This document shows, piece after piece, positions 29,240 through 35,744 of a DNA stretch of 64,000 bases. The stretch is from the NCBI RefSeq assembly GCF_007856155.1, contig NZ_CP042266.1, positions 5,766,001 through 5,830,000 on the forward strand. Direction: 5' to 3'. Positions within the stretch are counted from its first letter, which is position 1. Each line of letters starts with the position of its first letter. Both the position numbers and the translations under genes were made by a program. This stretch comes from Streptomyces qinzhouensis (GTDB taxonomy: Bacteria > Actinomycetota > Actinomycetes > Streptomycetales > Streptomycetaceae). The notes under the pieces were generated by a model. The model did not search any database. It was not told the origin of the DNA and worked only from the letters and a program-made list of their open reading frames with translations.

Positions 29240-29489
29240 GGCGTACGAACAGGCCGTAGCCGAGGGGCTTGGCAGTTGGTTGCCGGACGGGGTCACCCTC
29301 GCCGAGTGGCAGCGTCTGTACCGGCCCGTGGTGTGGGTTGACGAGGTCCACGTTCACCGCGCCACCGATGCGGACCGGCTACGGGCGGTGTGCGCTGTCC
29401 TCGCGGCTGCTGCGCTGCCCGACACGGTGTGGACCACCAGCACGGTTGATACCCCCCGCCCTGGTCCTGGTGCCCCTGGTGCCACGTAG
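29226..29489 (+). CDS. Small hypothetical protein between HNH genes
   Basis: The GTG at 29226 lies inside the end of the first HNH gene, and the reading frame ends inside the start of the second. The 87-residue product begins VSTLEAYEQAVAEGLGSWLP and is acidic and helical with a proline-rich end. I recognise no family. The tight overlaps on both sides support a real gene in one operon with the HNH pair. Confidence 0.6.
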   Translation: MSTLEAYEQAVAEGLGSWLPDGVTLAEWQRLYRPVVWVDEVHVHRATDADRLRAVCAVLAAAALPDTVWTTSTVDTPRPGPGAPGAT

Positions 29490-29871
29490 GCCCCGCCGCC
29501 CCTGTACCGCCCCCGGGTGCCCTGAACTGACCCCCCGTGGTGGCCGCTGCCCCAAGCACCAGAAGGAAGCAGACAGAGCGCGTGAGGCTGGTGGACGGAC
29601 GTACGACACGCGTTGGCAGCGCGTCCGGCGCGCGTATCTCTACGCGAACCCGTGGTGTGTCCTTTGCTCCGCCCTGGCGAACGTTGCCGACCATCACCCG
29701 GTGAGCCGGCGAGAGCTGATTGCCCGGGGCGAGCCGAACCCGGACGCGTGGAAGCACATGAGGCCCGTGTGCGCGTCGTGCCACAACGCCGAGACCGCGC
29801 AGCGCCAACCGGGCGGGTTCGCCGCTGAGCGGCGCTCAGAGCGCGAGGCGAACGACCGTCCGCCGTTCTGA
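29479..29871 (+). CDS. HNH endonuclease next to small terminase (second copy)
   Basis: From the GTG at 29479 the product has 130 residues: a cysteine cluster (CTAPGCPELTPRGGRCPKHQ), a helical segment (YDTRWQRVRRAYLYANPWC), then the HNH core CVLCSALANVADHHPVSRRE and VCASCHNAETA. This is the classic HNH arrangement found immediately before small-terminase genes in phages with cohesive ends and in capsid-encoding satellites, where it supports cutting by terminase. GTG at 29470 is an alternative start. It overlaps the preceding small gene. Confidence 0.82.
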   Translation: MPRRPRRPCTAPGCPELTPRGGRCPKHQKEADRAREAGGRTYDTRWQRVRRAYLYANPWCVLCSALANVADHHPVSRRELIARGEPNPDAWKHMRPVCASCHNAETAQRQPGGFAAERRSEREANDRPPF

Positions 29872-29992
29872 CGCGGTGGCCCCCGGGCGGGGTCCCCCTG
29901 CCCCTCTGACGCCAGATCGGCAGGGAGGCAAAAAACTCGCGCCGGAGCTGAAGGCATTTTTGGTAGCCCGAAACATCAGAAAACGAGGCTGA
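29872..29992. other. Spacer before small terminase
   Basis: This 121-bp gap contains AGGCAAAAAACT and GGCATTTTTGG separated by about 20 bases, near-mirror A/T tracts in a GC-rich setting. In phages this position often holds the packaging (cos/pac) site. I cannot identify a cut site. Confidence 0.35.
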
Positions 29993-30490
29993 ATGGCCGA
30001 CAGATACAGACCCAAACCCGCTATCCAGCGGGCACGCGAAGGAAACCCATCAAAAGGCAGCATAACCGAAAGGGTGGTTGTTCCCCGGGCGATCCTGGCT
30101 GAACCAAACTGGGTTGAAGTCTTCCGATTCTCAACTGATCCCGCTGTCGAATCAGCCAATGTCCGATGCCGAGATGTTGCCTCGCAGGAATGGCGACGCA
30201 TCGTCCCCGTTCTCGAAGTGGCGGCCGGTATCGGCGAGGTCGACCACACCACCGTGAAAGACCTCTGTGTCTGCGTTGCCCGCATCGACCAGGCGGAGCG
30301 GGACCTTTCCGAACGCGGGCTCATGGTGACGGCGGAGCGTGGGACGGTGAAGAACGGGGCCGCAACCATCGCGGGGCAGTATCGGACCCAACTCGCCCGC
30401 TACATCCGCGAGCTAGGACTCTCCCCGAGTTCACGGGCGGCGATCAGCCCGCCGGAATTCGATGACGACGATGACGACATCTTCGACTGA
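29993..30490 (+). CDS. Phage terminase small subunit, P27 family
   Basis: The 165-residue product has the P27-type small-terminase pattern. It has a basic N-terminus (MADRYRPKPAIQRAREGNPSKG), a central VASQEWRRIVPVLEVAAGIGEVDHTTVKDLC segment, a helical RIDQAERDLSERGLMV region, and TIAGQYRTQLARYIRELGLSPSSRAAI. It ends in a run of aspartates. Small terminases recognise the packaging site and load the large subunit; no large subunit is encoded here. In satellites, a private small terminase redirects helper packaging to satellite DNA. Codon use is visibly less G/C-biased than the host's. Confidence 0.87.
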   Translation: MADRYRPKPAIQRAREGNPSKGSITERVVVPRAILAEPNWVEVFRFSTDPAVESANVRCRDVASQEWRRIVPVLEVAAGIGEVDHTTVKDLCVCVARIDQAERDLSERGLMVTAERGTVKNGAATIAGQYRTQLARYIRELGLSPSSRAAISPPEFDDDDDDIFD

Positions 30491-30527
30491 ACACCCCGAC
30501 AGCAAGAAACAATCCAAAGGAGCAACC

Positions 30528-31463
30528 ATGGCACTAACACTGACTGAATCCGCGAAGCTCACCACTGACCACCTTCAGCAAGGAGTCATCGAGACTTTCG
30601 TTCAGGAATCACCCATTCTTGACCGTCTTCCGCTGATCACCTTTGAAGGCTCCGCCTTCGCTTACAACGAGGAATCCACCCTCCCCGGTGTCTCGTTCCG
30701 GGCCGTGAACGAGGCGTATCCGGAGAGCACGGGTTCAGTGAACCAGCGAATCGAGACGCTAGCTATTCTCGGAGGTGACTCGGATGTTGACCGGTTCATC
30801 GTCAAGACCCGGGGGAACCTGAACGAACAGCGGGCGATACAGACCGCCATGAAGATCAAGGCTGCGTCCATGCACTTCTCGGACCAGTTCTTCAACGGTG
30901 ACATGGCGGTGAATCCGAAGGGGTTCGACGGTTTGGGGAAGCGGCTCACCGGTCGTCAGGTCATCGACGCGAAGAGCGTCGGCCCGATCGCCAATGGCCA
31001 CGAATTCTTCGATGCACTGGACCGGCTTGCCGCATCTGTGCGCGGCATCAACGGTTCGAACGGCGCCCTCTACATGAACGGCGAACTGATCGCCCGTATC
31101 CGCTCCGGGTTCCGCCGGCTCGGCGGCGGCGAACTCCTCATGAGCGACATCGAGGGGAAGCGCACCATCATGTGGAACGGAATCCCCCTCCTCGACGCCG
31201 GACAGAAGCTGGACGGCACCGACGTTCTCCCGCTCACCGCCGGAACCGGGGGGAAGGAAACCGGAGACATCTACGCCGTCCGTTTCGGCACTACCGAGGC
31301 TGACGCGGCAGTCACGGGACTGACGAACGGCGGCATACAGGCTACTGACCTCGGCGAGGCGCACGACAAGCCCGTGTACCGGACCCGCATCGAGTTCTAT
31401 TGCGGCATCGCCGTATTCGGCGGGAAGGGCGCCGCACGCCTGATGAACGTACTGAACGGCTGA
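30528..31463 (+). CDS. HK97-fold phage major capsid protein
   Basis: The ATG at 30528 has AAAGGAG upstream and gives 311 residues. The sequence opens MALTLTESAKLTTDHLQQGV and contains SPILDRLPLITFEGSAFAY, GDSDVDRFIV, NGDMAVNPKGFDGLGKRL and GALYMNGELI, the layout of HK97-like major capsid proteins of Streptomyces phages. It lacks the long N-terminal scaffold domain removed by a protease, which suits the absence of a protease gene. Directly after it comes a terminator, so the packaging unit is HNH, small gene, HNH, small terminase and capsid. An encapsulin is less likely given the terminase neighbour. Confidence 0.88.
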   Translation: MALTLTESAKLTTDHLQQGVIETFVQESPILDRLPLITFEGSAFAYNEESTLPGVSFRAVNEAYPESTGSVNQRIETLAILGGDSDVDRFIVKTRGNLNEQRAIQTAMKIKAASMHFSDQFFNGDMAVNPKGFDGLGKRLTGRQVIDAKSVGPIANGHEFFDALDRLAASVRGINGSNGALYMNGELIARIRSGFRRLGGGELLMSDIEGKRTIMWNGIPLLDAGQKLDGTDVLPLTAGTGGKETGDIYAVRFGTTEADAAVTGLTNGGIQATDLGEAHDKPVYRTRIEFYCGIAVFGGKGAARLMNVLNG

Positions 31464-31475
31464 CACGGGATCATA

Positions 31476-31522
31476 GAGCCCCCGCACTCGTCACCCATCA
31501 TGGGGGCGGGTGCGGGGGTCTC
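31476..31522 (+). terminator. Terminator between capsid gene and convergent regulator
   Basis: GAGCCCCCGCAC (31476-31487) pairs with GTGCGGGGGTCTC (31510-31522) with one bulge, followed by TTATTG. It serves the capsid transcript and may also serve the convergent regulator gene ending at 31530. Confidence 0.8.
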
Positions 31523-31529
31523 TTATTGT

Positions 31530-32864
31530 TCAGGTCACCCGAGAAGATTGCCGAGACCGCTCGAAAATTTCCCGGGCAATGCCATTGGAGATGTATGGCA
31601 GAAGAAGTTGAGAGATCTTCTTGACTTGCCTATCAACTCTCCCGGAATGAATTTTCGGATACTTGTCCAGCACTTCACTCCACGTTGCACAGGCTGCTTC
31701 CAGATGCCCTAATTGGAGCTGCCGCTCAGCCAGCATGAGATGAAACCGAATACCGGAAACCTGAGTTTCAGATGGGCCTCGCAACTGAAAATGCAGTTCA
31801 AGGGATTCGATGCTACCTGAAATATCCCCCATGGCGTGTCGGACCTGAGCCGTATGGTACGCCAAGGTGGCCGGTCCGTAACCCCCAAACGGCCCCGGAC
31901 CGCTTTCAGCTACGTCTATGGCCTTCTCCGTTTCCATGATGCTGCGCAGTGCCAAATTCCTCTCACCAGCCACGGCAAATGAATGTGCTTGCTGTCCCGC
32001 CATAAATGCGCGCAAACGTGGCCCCATTTTGGGGGATGTGGCGGCAGCAGCATTGGCCAAGCGAACGGCAATGGAGCCGTGGCCGAGGTCGGCAGCCTGG
32101 ACGCTCATTCCTCGCAGGACGTGGCAGTACGTCAAATGGTCAGTACTGGCACCCGCCAATTCCAATCCCTTGACGTAGTATTCTTGAGCCAGGCCGTGAA
32201 GGCCTTCATCAACCGCCATCCAACCGGTTAGATAGGAAAGGAATGATGCGGCCGACATCATTGCCTTGCGGACGTCATCGGTAGCATCTGCTCGCAAGTA
32301 AGGCGCGACGGTGTTCGCCAAGAATAGACCTGCCAGCGGCCGCGAATGCCTTCCGCCGAATTGGCTATATATTTCAGTAAACCGATCCGTCATCTTTGCG
32401 ACCATGTCGACGTCCGACATTCCGATACGTGACACCGTTCCCGATCGAACCGATTCCATCCGACCTACGACGTCCAGCCAATTTGGGATGCTCACGGCGA
32501 CAGAGAAGAGGCTCGCGCCAATGAATAGACGCCGCTGGGGGAGCGAATTGGTGGGGCTAAGGTCAATGAGGGCATCGGATGTACTGTCAGAATTTTCGGG
32601 ACCGCCAGATGGGGGAGGAAATCCCGCCGCTGTCGACGTGATCGACCGTCCCAGCTTCCGCGCGAGGGCTTCACGGATGAGCGGCCGCGTTGATTCCTTC
32701 GGTACGTACCCGCCGAGCCATTGGCTGACCGATGGCGATTGGTACTTGGTGGGAGTGCCGCGTTCGGTACCAATGCGGTTGACCGCTTGCACGAACTGAC
32801 GGTGAGTCCATCCCGTCTCGCGGAACAGCAGTGCTAGATGTGTGTTCGGTTCGCGGGTTGCCAA
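31530..32864 (-). CDS. XRE-type HTH regulator with TPR-like domain
   Basis: A 444-residue regulator. The N-terminal helix-turn-helix is in residues 5-75 (LLFRETGWTHRQFVQAVNRI, SVSQWLGGYVP). A linker and a short hydrophobic stretch near residue 110 (RRLFIGASLFSVAVSI) follow, then about 300 residues of helical TPR-like repeats. The start is TTG at 32864, ten bases after GAGGAG. This Streptomyces family often sits beside DUF397 genes, and one lies on the other side of the divergent promoter (34098). It probably controls the rightward small-gene operon. Base composition is low-GC relative to the host. Confidence 0.85.
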   Translation of the reverse strand: MATREPNTHLALLFRETGWTHRQFVQAVNRIGTERGTPTKYQSPSVSQWLGGYVPKESTRPLIREALARKLGRSITSTAAGFPPPSGGPENSDSTSDALIDLSPTNSLPQRRLFIGASLFSVAVSIPNWLDVVGRMESVRSGTVSRIGMSDVDMVAKMTDRFTEIYSQFGGRHSRPLAGLFLANTVAPYLRADATDDVRKAMMSAASFLSYLTGWMAVDEGLHGLAQEYYVKGLELAGASTDHLTYCHVLRGMSVQAADLGHGSIAVRLANAAAATSPKMGPRLRAFMAGQQAHSFAVAGERNLALRSIMETEKAIDVAESGPGPFGGYGPATLAYHTAQVRHAMGDISGSIESLELHFQLRGPSETQVSGIRFHLMLAERQLQLGHLEAACATWSEVLDKYPKIHSGRVDRQVKKISQLLLPYISNGIAREIFERSRQSSRVT

Positions 32865-33005
32865 CGATGGTCAACTCCTCGCGTTGAGCGGCCGTTTAGC
32901 GCTTTTACACGCTGGTCCTGTCACCACGGTACCGCTGTCAGTGACTGCGGAGTTGCCTAGTACAAGCACGGATCGACCGGGCAACGTCACGTCAGAGGAC
33001 AGGGC
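32865..33005. promoter_or_regulatory. Divergent promoter region of the element
   Basis: The 141-bp gap lies between the leftward XRE gene and the rightward small-gene operon. It holds a near-inverted TGTCAC/CTGTCAGTGAC arrangement at about 32930-32946 and an AT-richer stretch (TTTAGCGCTTTTACAC) at 32895-32911. It is the likely control point for both transcripts. I cannot fix -35/-10 elements with confidence. Confidence 0.4.
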
Positions 33006-33221
33006 ATGAACCGCATCACCGCCGGGCCCCCGGACCAGGAGGCTGTCTTACTCGTCGCGCTCCTTGCGGCAGGTGGCTTCTGGGGACTTGCCCCGGCATG
33101 GGTGCCCCGGACGGGCTACGTCCGGGACCGGGACACTCTGATCCGCTGCCGGGCCGGACTGGTCCGGATCCTTCAGGGCGAGTCGATCAGCGCGCGCCGG
33201 AGGTACAGCCGTGGGCGCTGA
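33006..33221 (+). CDS. Small hypothetical protein with one hydrophobic segment
   Basis: The product has 71 residues with one likely membrane span (AVLLVALLAAGGFWGLAPAW, about 14-33) and a basic tail. AGGACAGGG precedes the ATG. It starts the rightward gene string of the element, and its last codons overlap the next gene. No family recognised. Confidence 0.6.
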   Translation: MNRITAGPPDQEAVLLVALLAAGGFWGLAPAWVPRTGYVRDRDTLIRCRAGLVRILQGESISARRRYSRGR

Positions 33222-33444
33222 CACTCCATGGGAACCGCAGATTGACGACATCGTCCGGGACTCCGAGACCAACCGGATCGGACGGGTCATGGACCGTTTT
33301 GGTGTTCGCTACTCGCTCCGACCGCTCAAAGGCGGGTGTGAATGGGAAGCACGGCCCGGCGATCTTCACCCCGTAACCATGTCCGACCTGCTCAGTACGG
33401 CAGTTGCCGAACTAAACCAGCGCAGCAGCAAGGGAGTTCTATGA
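33211..33444 (+). CDS. Small hypothetical protein (77 aa)
   Basis: Starting with GTG inside the previous gene, this encodes 77 residues with a compact beta-rich look: IDDIVRDSETNRIGRVMDRF, YSLRPLKGGCEWEARPGDL. Proteins of this sort are common in Streptomyces mobile elements, but I know no function for them. Its stop overlaps the next start (ATGA). Confidence 0.65.
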   Translation: MGADTPWEPQIDDIVRDSETNRIGRVMDRFGVRYSLRPLKGGCEWEARPGDLHPVTMSDLLSTAVAELNQRSSKGVL

Positions 33445-33548
33445 AGACCATCGACCAGCGAGCGGCAGTGGCTGAGGCGGTGTGGATGGTCGTGCAGATC
33501 ATCGCTGCCGTTGTCGTAATCGCCCTCGCCACCCTCAGGCAACTGTGA
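33441..33548 (+). CDS. 35-residue membrane peptide
   Basis: ATG at 33441, preceded by AAGGGAG, overlaps the stop of the gene before it, and its own stop overlaps the next GTG. The peptide has a short polar head (MKTIDQRAAVAEA) and one span (VWMVVQIIAAVVVIALATL). The double overlap and good ribosome site argue that it is translated. A holin-like or toxin-like role is possible but unproven. Confidence 0.55.
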   Translation: MKTIDQRAAVAEAVWMVVQIIAAVVVIALATLRQL

Positions 33549-33964
33549 CCGCCCCGGATGAGGGGGCCACCCTCGTCTGCGGGGAAGAGTTGGTGGTGTT
33601 CGAGGAGATCCGGGAGCTGGTCATCCCGTGTTTCCCGAGCGAGGACCCCGCACGGATTAAGGCGCGGATCCGGTGCCCTCTCAGCAGTCGTCACGCCGGT
33701 CGGCACACCGGCCTGGTGTGGGAACTGGTGAAGTCCAAGCCCGGGAACGTCTGGCTCACGTGGTGCCGCATTGGCAGTGCCTACGAATGGGGGATGCACG
33801 CCCGGTCAAGCTGTCCGAAGCGCCACGACGGCGGAACCGACTGTGGTCTGTACGAGGGCCACGACCTGGGGCGCTCGTACGAACCGACCGACGAACAGAC
33901 CGCTTTCATCGCAGCCGCCGGCGCGGCCCACTTCCTCCGGCGGAACAACGCCGAGAACTGTTAG
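33545..33964 (+). CDS. Cysteine/histidine-rich hypothetical protein
   Basis: The product has 139 residues from a GTG that overlaps the stop of the membrane peptide. It contains IRCPLSSRHAGRHTGLVWEL and SSCPKRHDGGTDCGLYEGHD, two Cys/His clusters that could bind zinc. No known family. It closes the four-gene overlapping run of the element. Confidence 0.62.
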   Translation: MTAPDEGATLVCGEELVVFEEIRELVIPCFPSEDPARIKARIRCPLSSRHAGRHTGLVWELVKSKPGNVWLTWCRIGSAYEWGMHARSSCPKRHDGGTDCGLYEGHDLGRSYEPTDEQTAFIAAAGAAHFLRRNNAENC

Positions 33965-34097
33965 CTACCCGACCACCGGATCCTCACAGGCGATCCGGCA
34001 CCCCGCCCCACGGAAAACATGCTCCCTCACGGGACGGGACGCGAAACGGCGGCGGGGACCGACTCCCCGCACCACAGAGAGAAAGGAACCCACAGCC

Positions 34098-34307
34098 ATG
34101 CACACAGCCCCCGGGTTTAAGTTCGTCAGCGCGGCTGCCTGCCGTGACCCGAAGGTGGGCAACTGCCCGCAGGTCGCCACCAACATTCCGGGAGTGGTCG
34201 CGTTGCGCGACAGCGAGCGACCCGACACCATCGTCACGATGACCCCGGACCAGTGGGTCACCCTGACTGACGCGGTCAAGGCCGGAGAGTTCGACCTGTC
34301 CGCCTGA
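34098..34307 (+). CDS. DUF397-domain protein
   Basis: A 69-residue protein of the DUF397 family, the same family as BldB: FVSAAACRDPKVGNCPQVA, VVALRDSERPDT and TPDQWVTLTDAVKAGEFDL. The ATG follows AAAGGA. DUF397 proteins usually pair with an XRE regulator in Streptomyces, where they modulate its activity. Here the partner is probably the XRE-TPR regulator in the same element. Confidence 0.78.
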   Translation: MHTAPGFKFVSAAACRDPKVGNCPQVATNIPGVVALRDSERPDTIVTMTPDQWVTLTDAVKAGEFDLSA

Positions 34308-34319
34308 GAGTAGGACACC

Positions 34320-34487
34320 GTGGAATGCCCCCGCTGCGCCGCAGACTGCATCACCGACCCTGAGAACGGGTTGAGCTGGTGCGCGCAGTGCGGGGCATTC
34401 TTCGCACTTACCCTCCACGCATGCCGGGGCCTGCGGTGGTGGCGCAACGCTGCCACCCGAGCGCCGCAGCGTCCACGCGATCACTGA
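34320..34487 (+). CDS. 55-residue zinc-ribbon-like protein
   Basis: A GTG thirteen bases after the DUF397 stop opens a 55-codon frame starting VECPRCAADC with a second pair WCAQCG, a likely small zinc ribbon, followed by a basic tail (LRWWRNAATRAPQRPRDH). AGGA lies just upstream. It ends five bases before the convergent GntR gene. Confidence 0.5.
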   Translation: MECPRCAADCITDPENGLSWCAQCGAFFALTLHACRGLRWWRNAATRAPQRPRDH

Positions 34488-34491
34488 TCCG

Positions 34492-34752
34492 CTAGACCCC
34501 GCCTTGGTCGTCTTCCTCGTTCCAGCCGTCAGGGTCAGCGACGAACGAACCCATGCCGGTCACAGTCGTGATCAGCCCTTGTTCCCGTAGCGCGGCTGTT
34601 GCTTTACGGATGGTCACACGAGCGACACCGAACTCTGACTCCATCTGAACTTCCGACAGTTGATGTCGCGGCGGGTACTCGCCGCTGAAGATCCGTTGGC
34701 GCAGGACATCGGCAATCTGCTGCCACTTGGGGCGGGTCGGGTCGTACTCCAT
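34492..34752 (-). CDS. Short GntR-family repressor
   Basis: The 86-residue product is essentially one winged-helix GntR DNA-binding domain: WQQIADVLRQRIFSGEYPPRHQLSEVQMESEFGVARVTIRKATAALREQGLI. No effector domain follows; the tail is acidic. Stand-alone GntR proteins repress the control genes of Streptomyces integrative elements. I chose ATG 34752 because it starts the domain, although its ribosome site is weak. An upstream in-frame extension would be hydrophobic and atypical. Confidence 0.82.
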   Translation of the reverse strand: MEYDPTRPKWQQIADVLRQRIFSGEYPPRHQLSEVQMESEFGVARVTIRKATAALREQGLITTVTGMGSFVADPDGWNEEDDQGGV

Positions 34753-34784
34753 CACGCAGGAACCGTACACACCTACGCTCAATA

Positions 34785-34833
34785 GCACATAGATACTCAT
34801 AGCTATAGCTAGGTATAGACAGGTATCTACAGG
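34785..34833. promoter_or_regulatory. Candidate GntR operator / AT-rich promoter
   Basis: Just upstream of the GntR gene is an AT-rich run with the palindrome TAGCTATAGCTA and two direct AGGTAT repeats (in AGGTATAGACAGGTATCT). This is unlike the surrounding composition and suits autoregulation and control of the divergent gene at 34927. Confidence 0.5.
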
Positions 34834-34926
34834 CGTGTTTTCCTTCACATGCCAAAGCGCCCCGGCAACCGCTTAGGACCGGTCACCGGGGCTCCGACCG
34901 AACAGCTTTCTAGGAGCTGAACGACC

Positions 34927-35256
34927 ATGCGCGACTCTATCGCCCGTGCCCTCGCATGGGCGCTGTGCCTTTGCTTCCCCTCCCGGGGCCGACACCGCGC
35001 CCCCGAGCCTGCCCAACCCGCACCGGTCACCATCTGCGCCCCGCGCACACCGATCCCTGTGCACGTCCTCGCACGGACCATGCCCACTCGCGAGCAGTTC
35101 CGCGTACCGCCGTACATGGCCGAGTGGTCCGCTCGCCAGGAGCGGGAGGAGCAACGTCGTTGGGAACGCCGTATCGCCCTTGCCCTCGCGGATATAGGCA
35201 TCGACTACCCGTACACCGCCGAGAACGTCCACCAGGTAACGGGGGCAGCAGCATGA
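34927..35256 (+). CDS. Hypothetical element protein (109 aa)
   Basis: The product begins MRDSIARALAWALCLCFP and has a proline-rich middle and a charged helical end (MAEWSARQEREEQRRWERRI, ALADIGIDYPYTAENVHQV). The ATG is preceded by TAGGAGCTG. It is divergent from the GntR gene and coupled to the next gene by ATGA. No function recognised. Confidence 0.65.
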   Translation: MRDSIARALAWALCLCFPSRGRHRAPEPAQPAPVTICAPRTPIPVHVLARTMPTREQFRVPPYMAEWSARQEREEQRRWERRIALALADIGIDYPYTAENVHQVTGAAA

Positions 35257-35450
35257 CACGTGATGCCTTCGTGAACGACGTTCCAGAACCGTTCACCGCA
35301 TGGTGTGTGCGCTGCGGACGGCAGACTTCCGCCCCGGTGGAAGTAGGGGTCATGGACCGTGGAAGCAGTGCCCCGCTGATGCAGTACGCGTGCCCCGAGG
35401 ACGCCACTCGCTACGGCGCGGGACCGACACCGTCCGACGTGATCCGGTAG
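35253..35450 (+). CDS. Small cysteine-containing hypothetical protein
   Basis: A 65-residue product starting inside the previous stop. It contains FTAWCVRCGRQ and YACPEDATRY, suggesting a small zinc-binding fold. It is the last gene of the element before a strong terminator and the right attachment site. Confidence 0.65.
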   Translation: MTRDAFVNDVPEPFTAWCVRCGRQTSAPVEVGVMDRGSSAPLMQYACPEDATRYGAGPTPSDVIR

Positions 35451-35466
35451 TACCCCGTCAGCGAAG

Positions 35467-35500
35467 AGCCCCGTTCGGCCATGTGCCGAGCGGGGCTTTC
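35467..35500 (+). terminator. Terminator at right end of element
   Basis: AGCCCCG (35467-35473) pairs with CGGGGCT (35491-35497), with a further TCGGC/GCCGA stem inside, followed by TTTC. It closes the last element operon about 60 bp before the attachment core. Confidence 0.85.
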
Positions 35501-35560
35501 TGCTGTAAACAGACTCCCCACCAGCACACATGCGCCCTAGACTGCCTTTTGAGGGGACTA

Positions 35561-35566
35561 GCGGAG
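35561..35566 (+). other. attR core (GCGGAG)
   Basis: This is the right junction. Element sequence lies to the left (ending GGGGACTA) and host repeat to the right (GTGAGCCCGGAGG). It matches the left core exactly. Confidence 0.75.
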
Positions 35567-35632
35567 GTGAGCCCGGAGGCACCCGACCCACCCGCACCGG
35601 ACAAGACCCCGCGCCTTCCCCACGGAGCAACG
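35561..35632 (+). repeat. Right half of interrupted repeat, copy 2
   Basis: It matches the second part of copy 1: GTGAGCCCGGAGGC, GACAAGACCCCGCGCCT and CCCCACGGAGCAACG. Together with 26335-26434 it makes a ~166-bp copy, nearly the length of the intact one. Confidence 0.8.
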
Positions 35633-35744
35633 GTCACCCATCTTTTGAGCCCCGCCGGCGTTTGAGGCGCAGCAGGGCCCGCACGCTGCGGGTCGCCCAC
35701 CCCCGGGGCCCCGGGGCAACGTACCCCCAGCGGGAGGCGACCCG

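Larger units (their letters stand above)
26429..35566 (+). mobile_element. 9.13-kb serine-integrase element with capsid and small terminase genes
   Basis: The element is bounded by the six-base direct repeat GCGGAG at 26429-26434 and 35561-35566, where the two halves of an otherwise continuous repeat meet. It encodes a large serine recombinase, a tRNA-like sequence, two HNH proteins, a small terminase, a major capsid protein, an XRE-TPR regulator, nine small proteins and a GntR repressor. No large terminase, portal, protease, tail, lysis, replication or transfer gene is visible. Codon use is less G/C-biased than the flanks. It fits a phage satellite that borrows a helper's remaining parts. 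A decayed prophage is the main alternative, but no gene is visibly broken. Confidence 0.8.

Noticed and set aside
30528..31463. Capsid protein as an encapsulin nanocompartment
   Set aside because: The neighbour is a small terminase with HNH genes, there is no cargo-type enzyme, and the sequence resembles phage capsids.
35545..35560. ACTAG shared by both element ends as the crossover core
   Set aside because: ACTAG is also present at both ends (26439 and 35556), but using it would leave ~19 extra bases in the restored repeat. The GCGGAG core gives a clean, in-frame repair.
26429..35566. Element as a pSAM2-type conjugative integrative element (AICE)
   Set aside because: There is no tyrosine integrase, FtsK-like transfer protein or replication initiator. 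Only the GntR gene is shared with that type.
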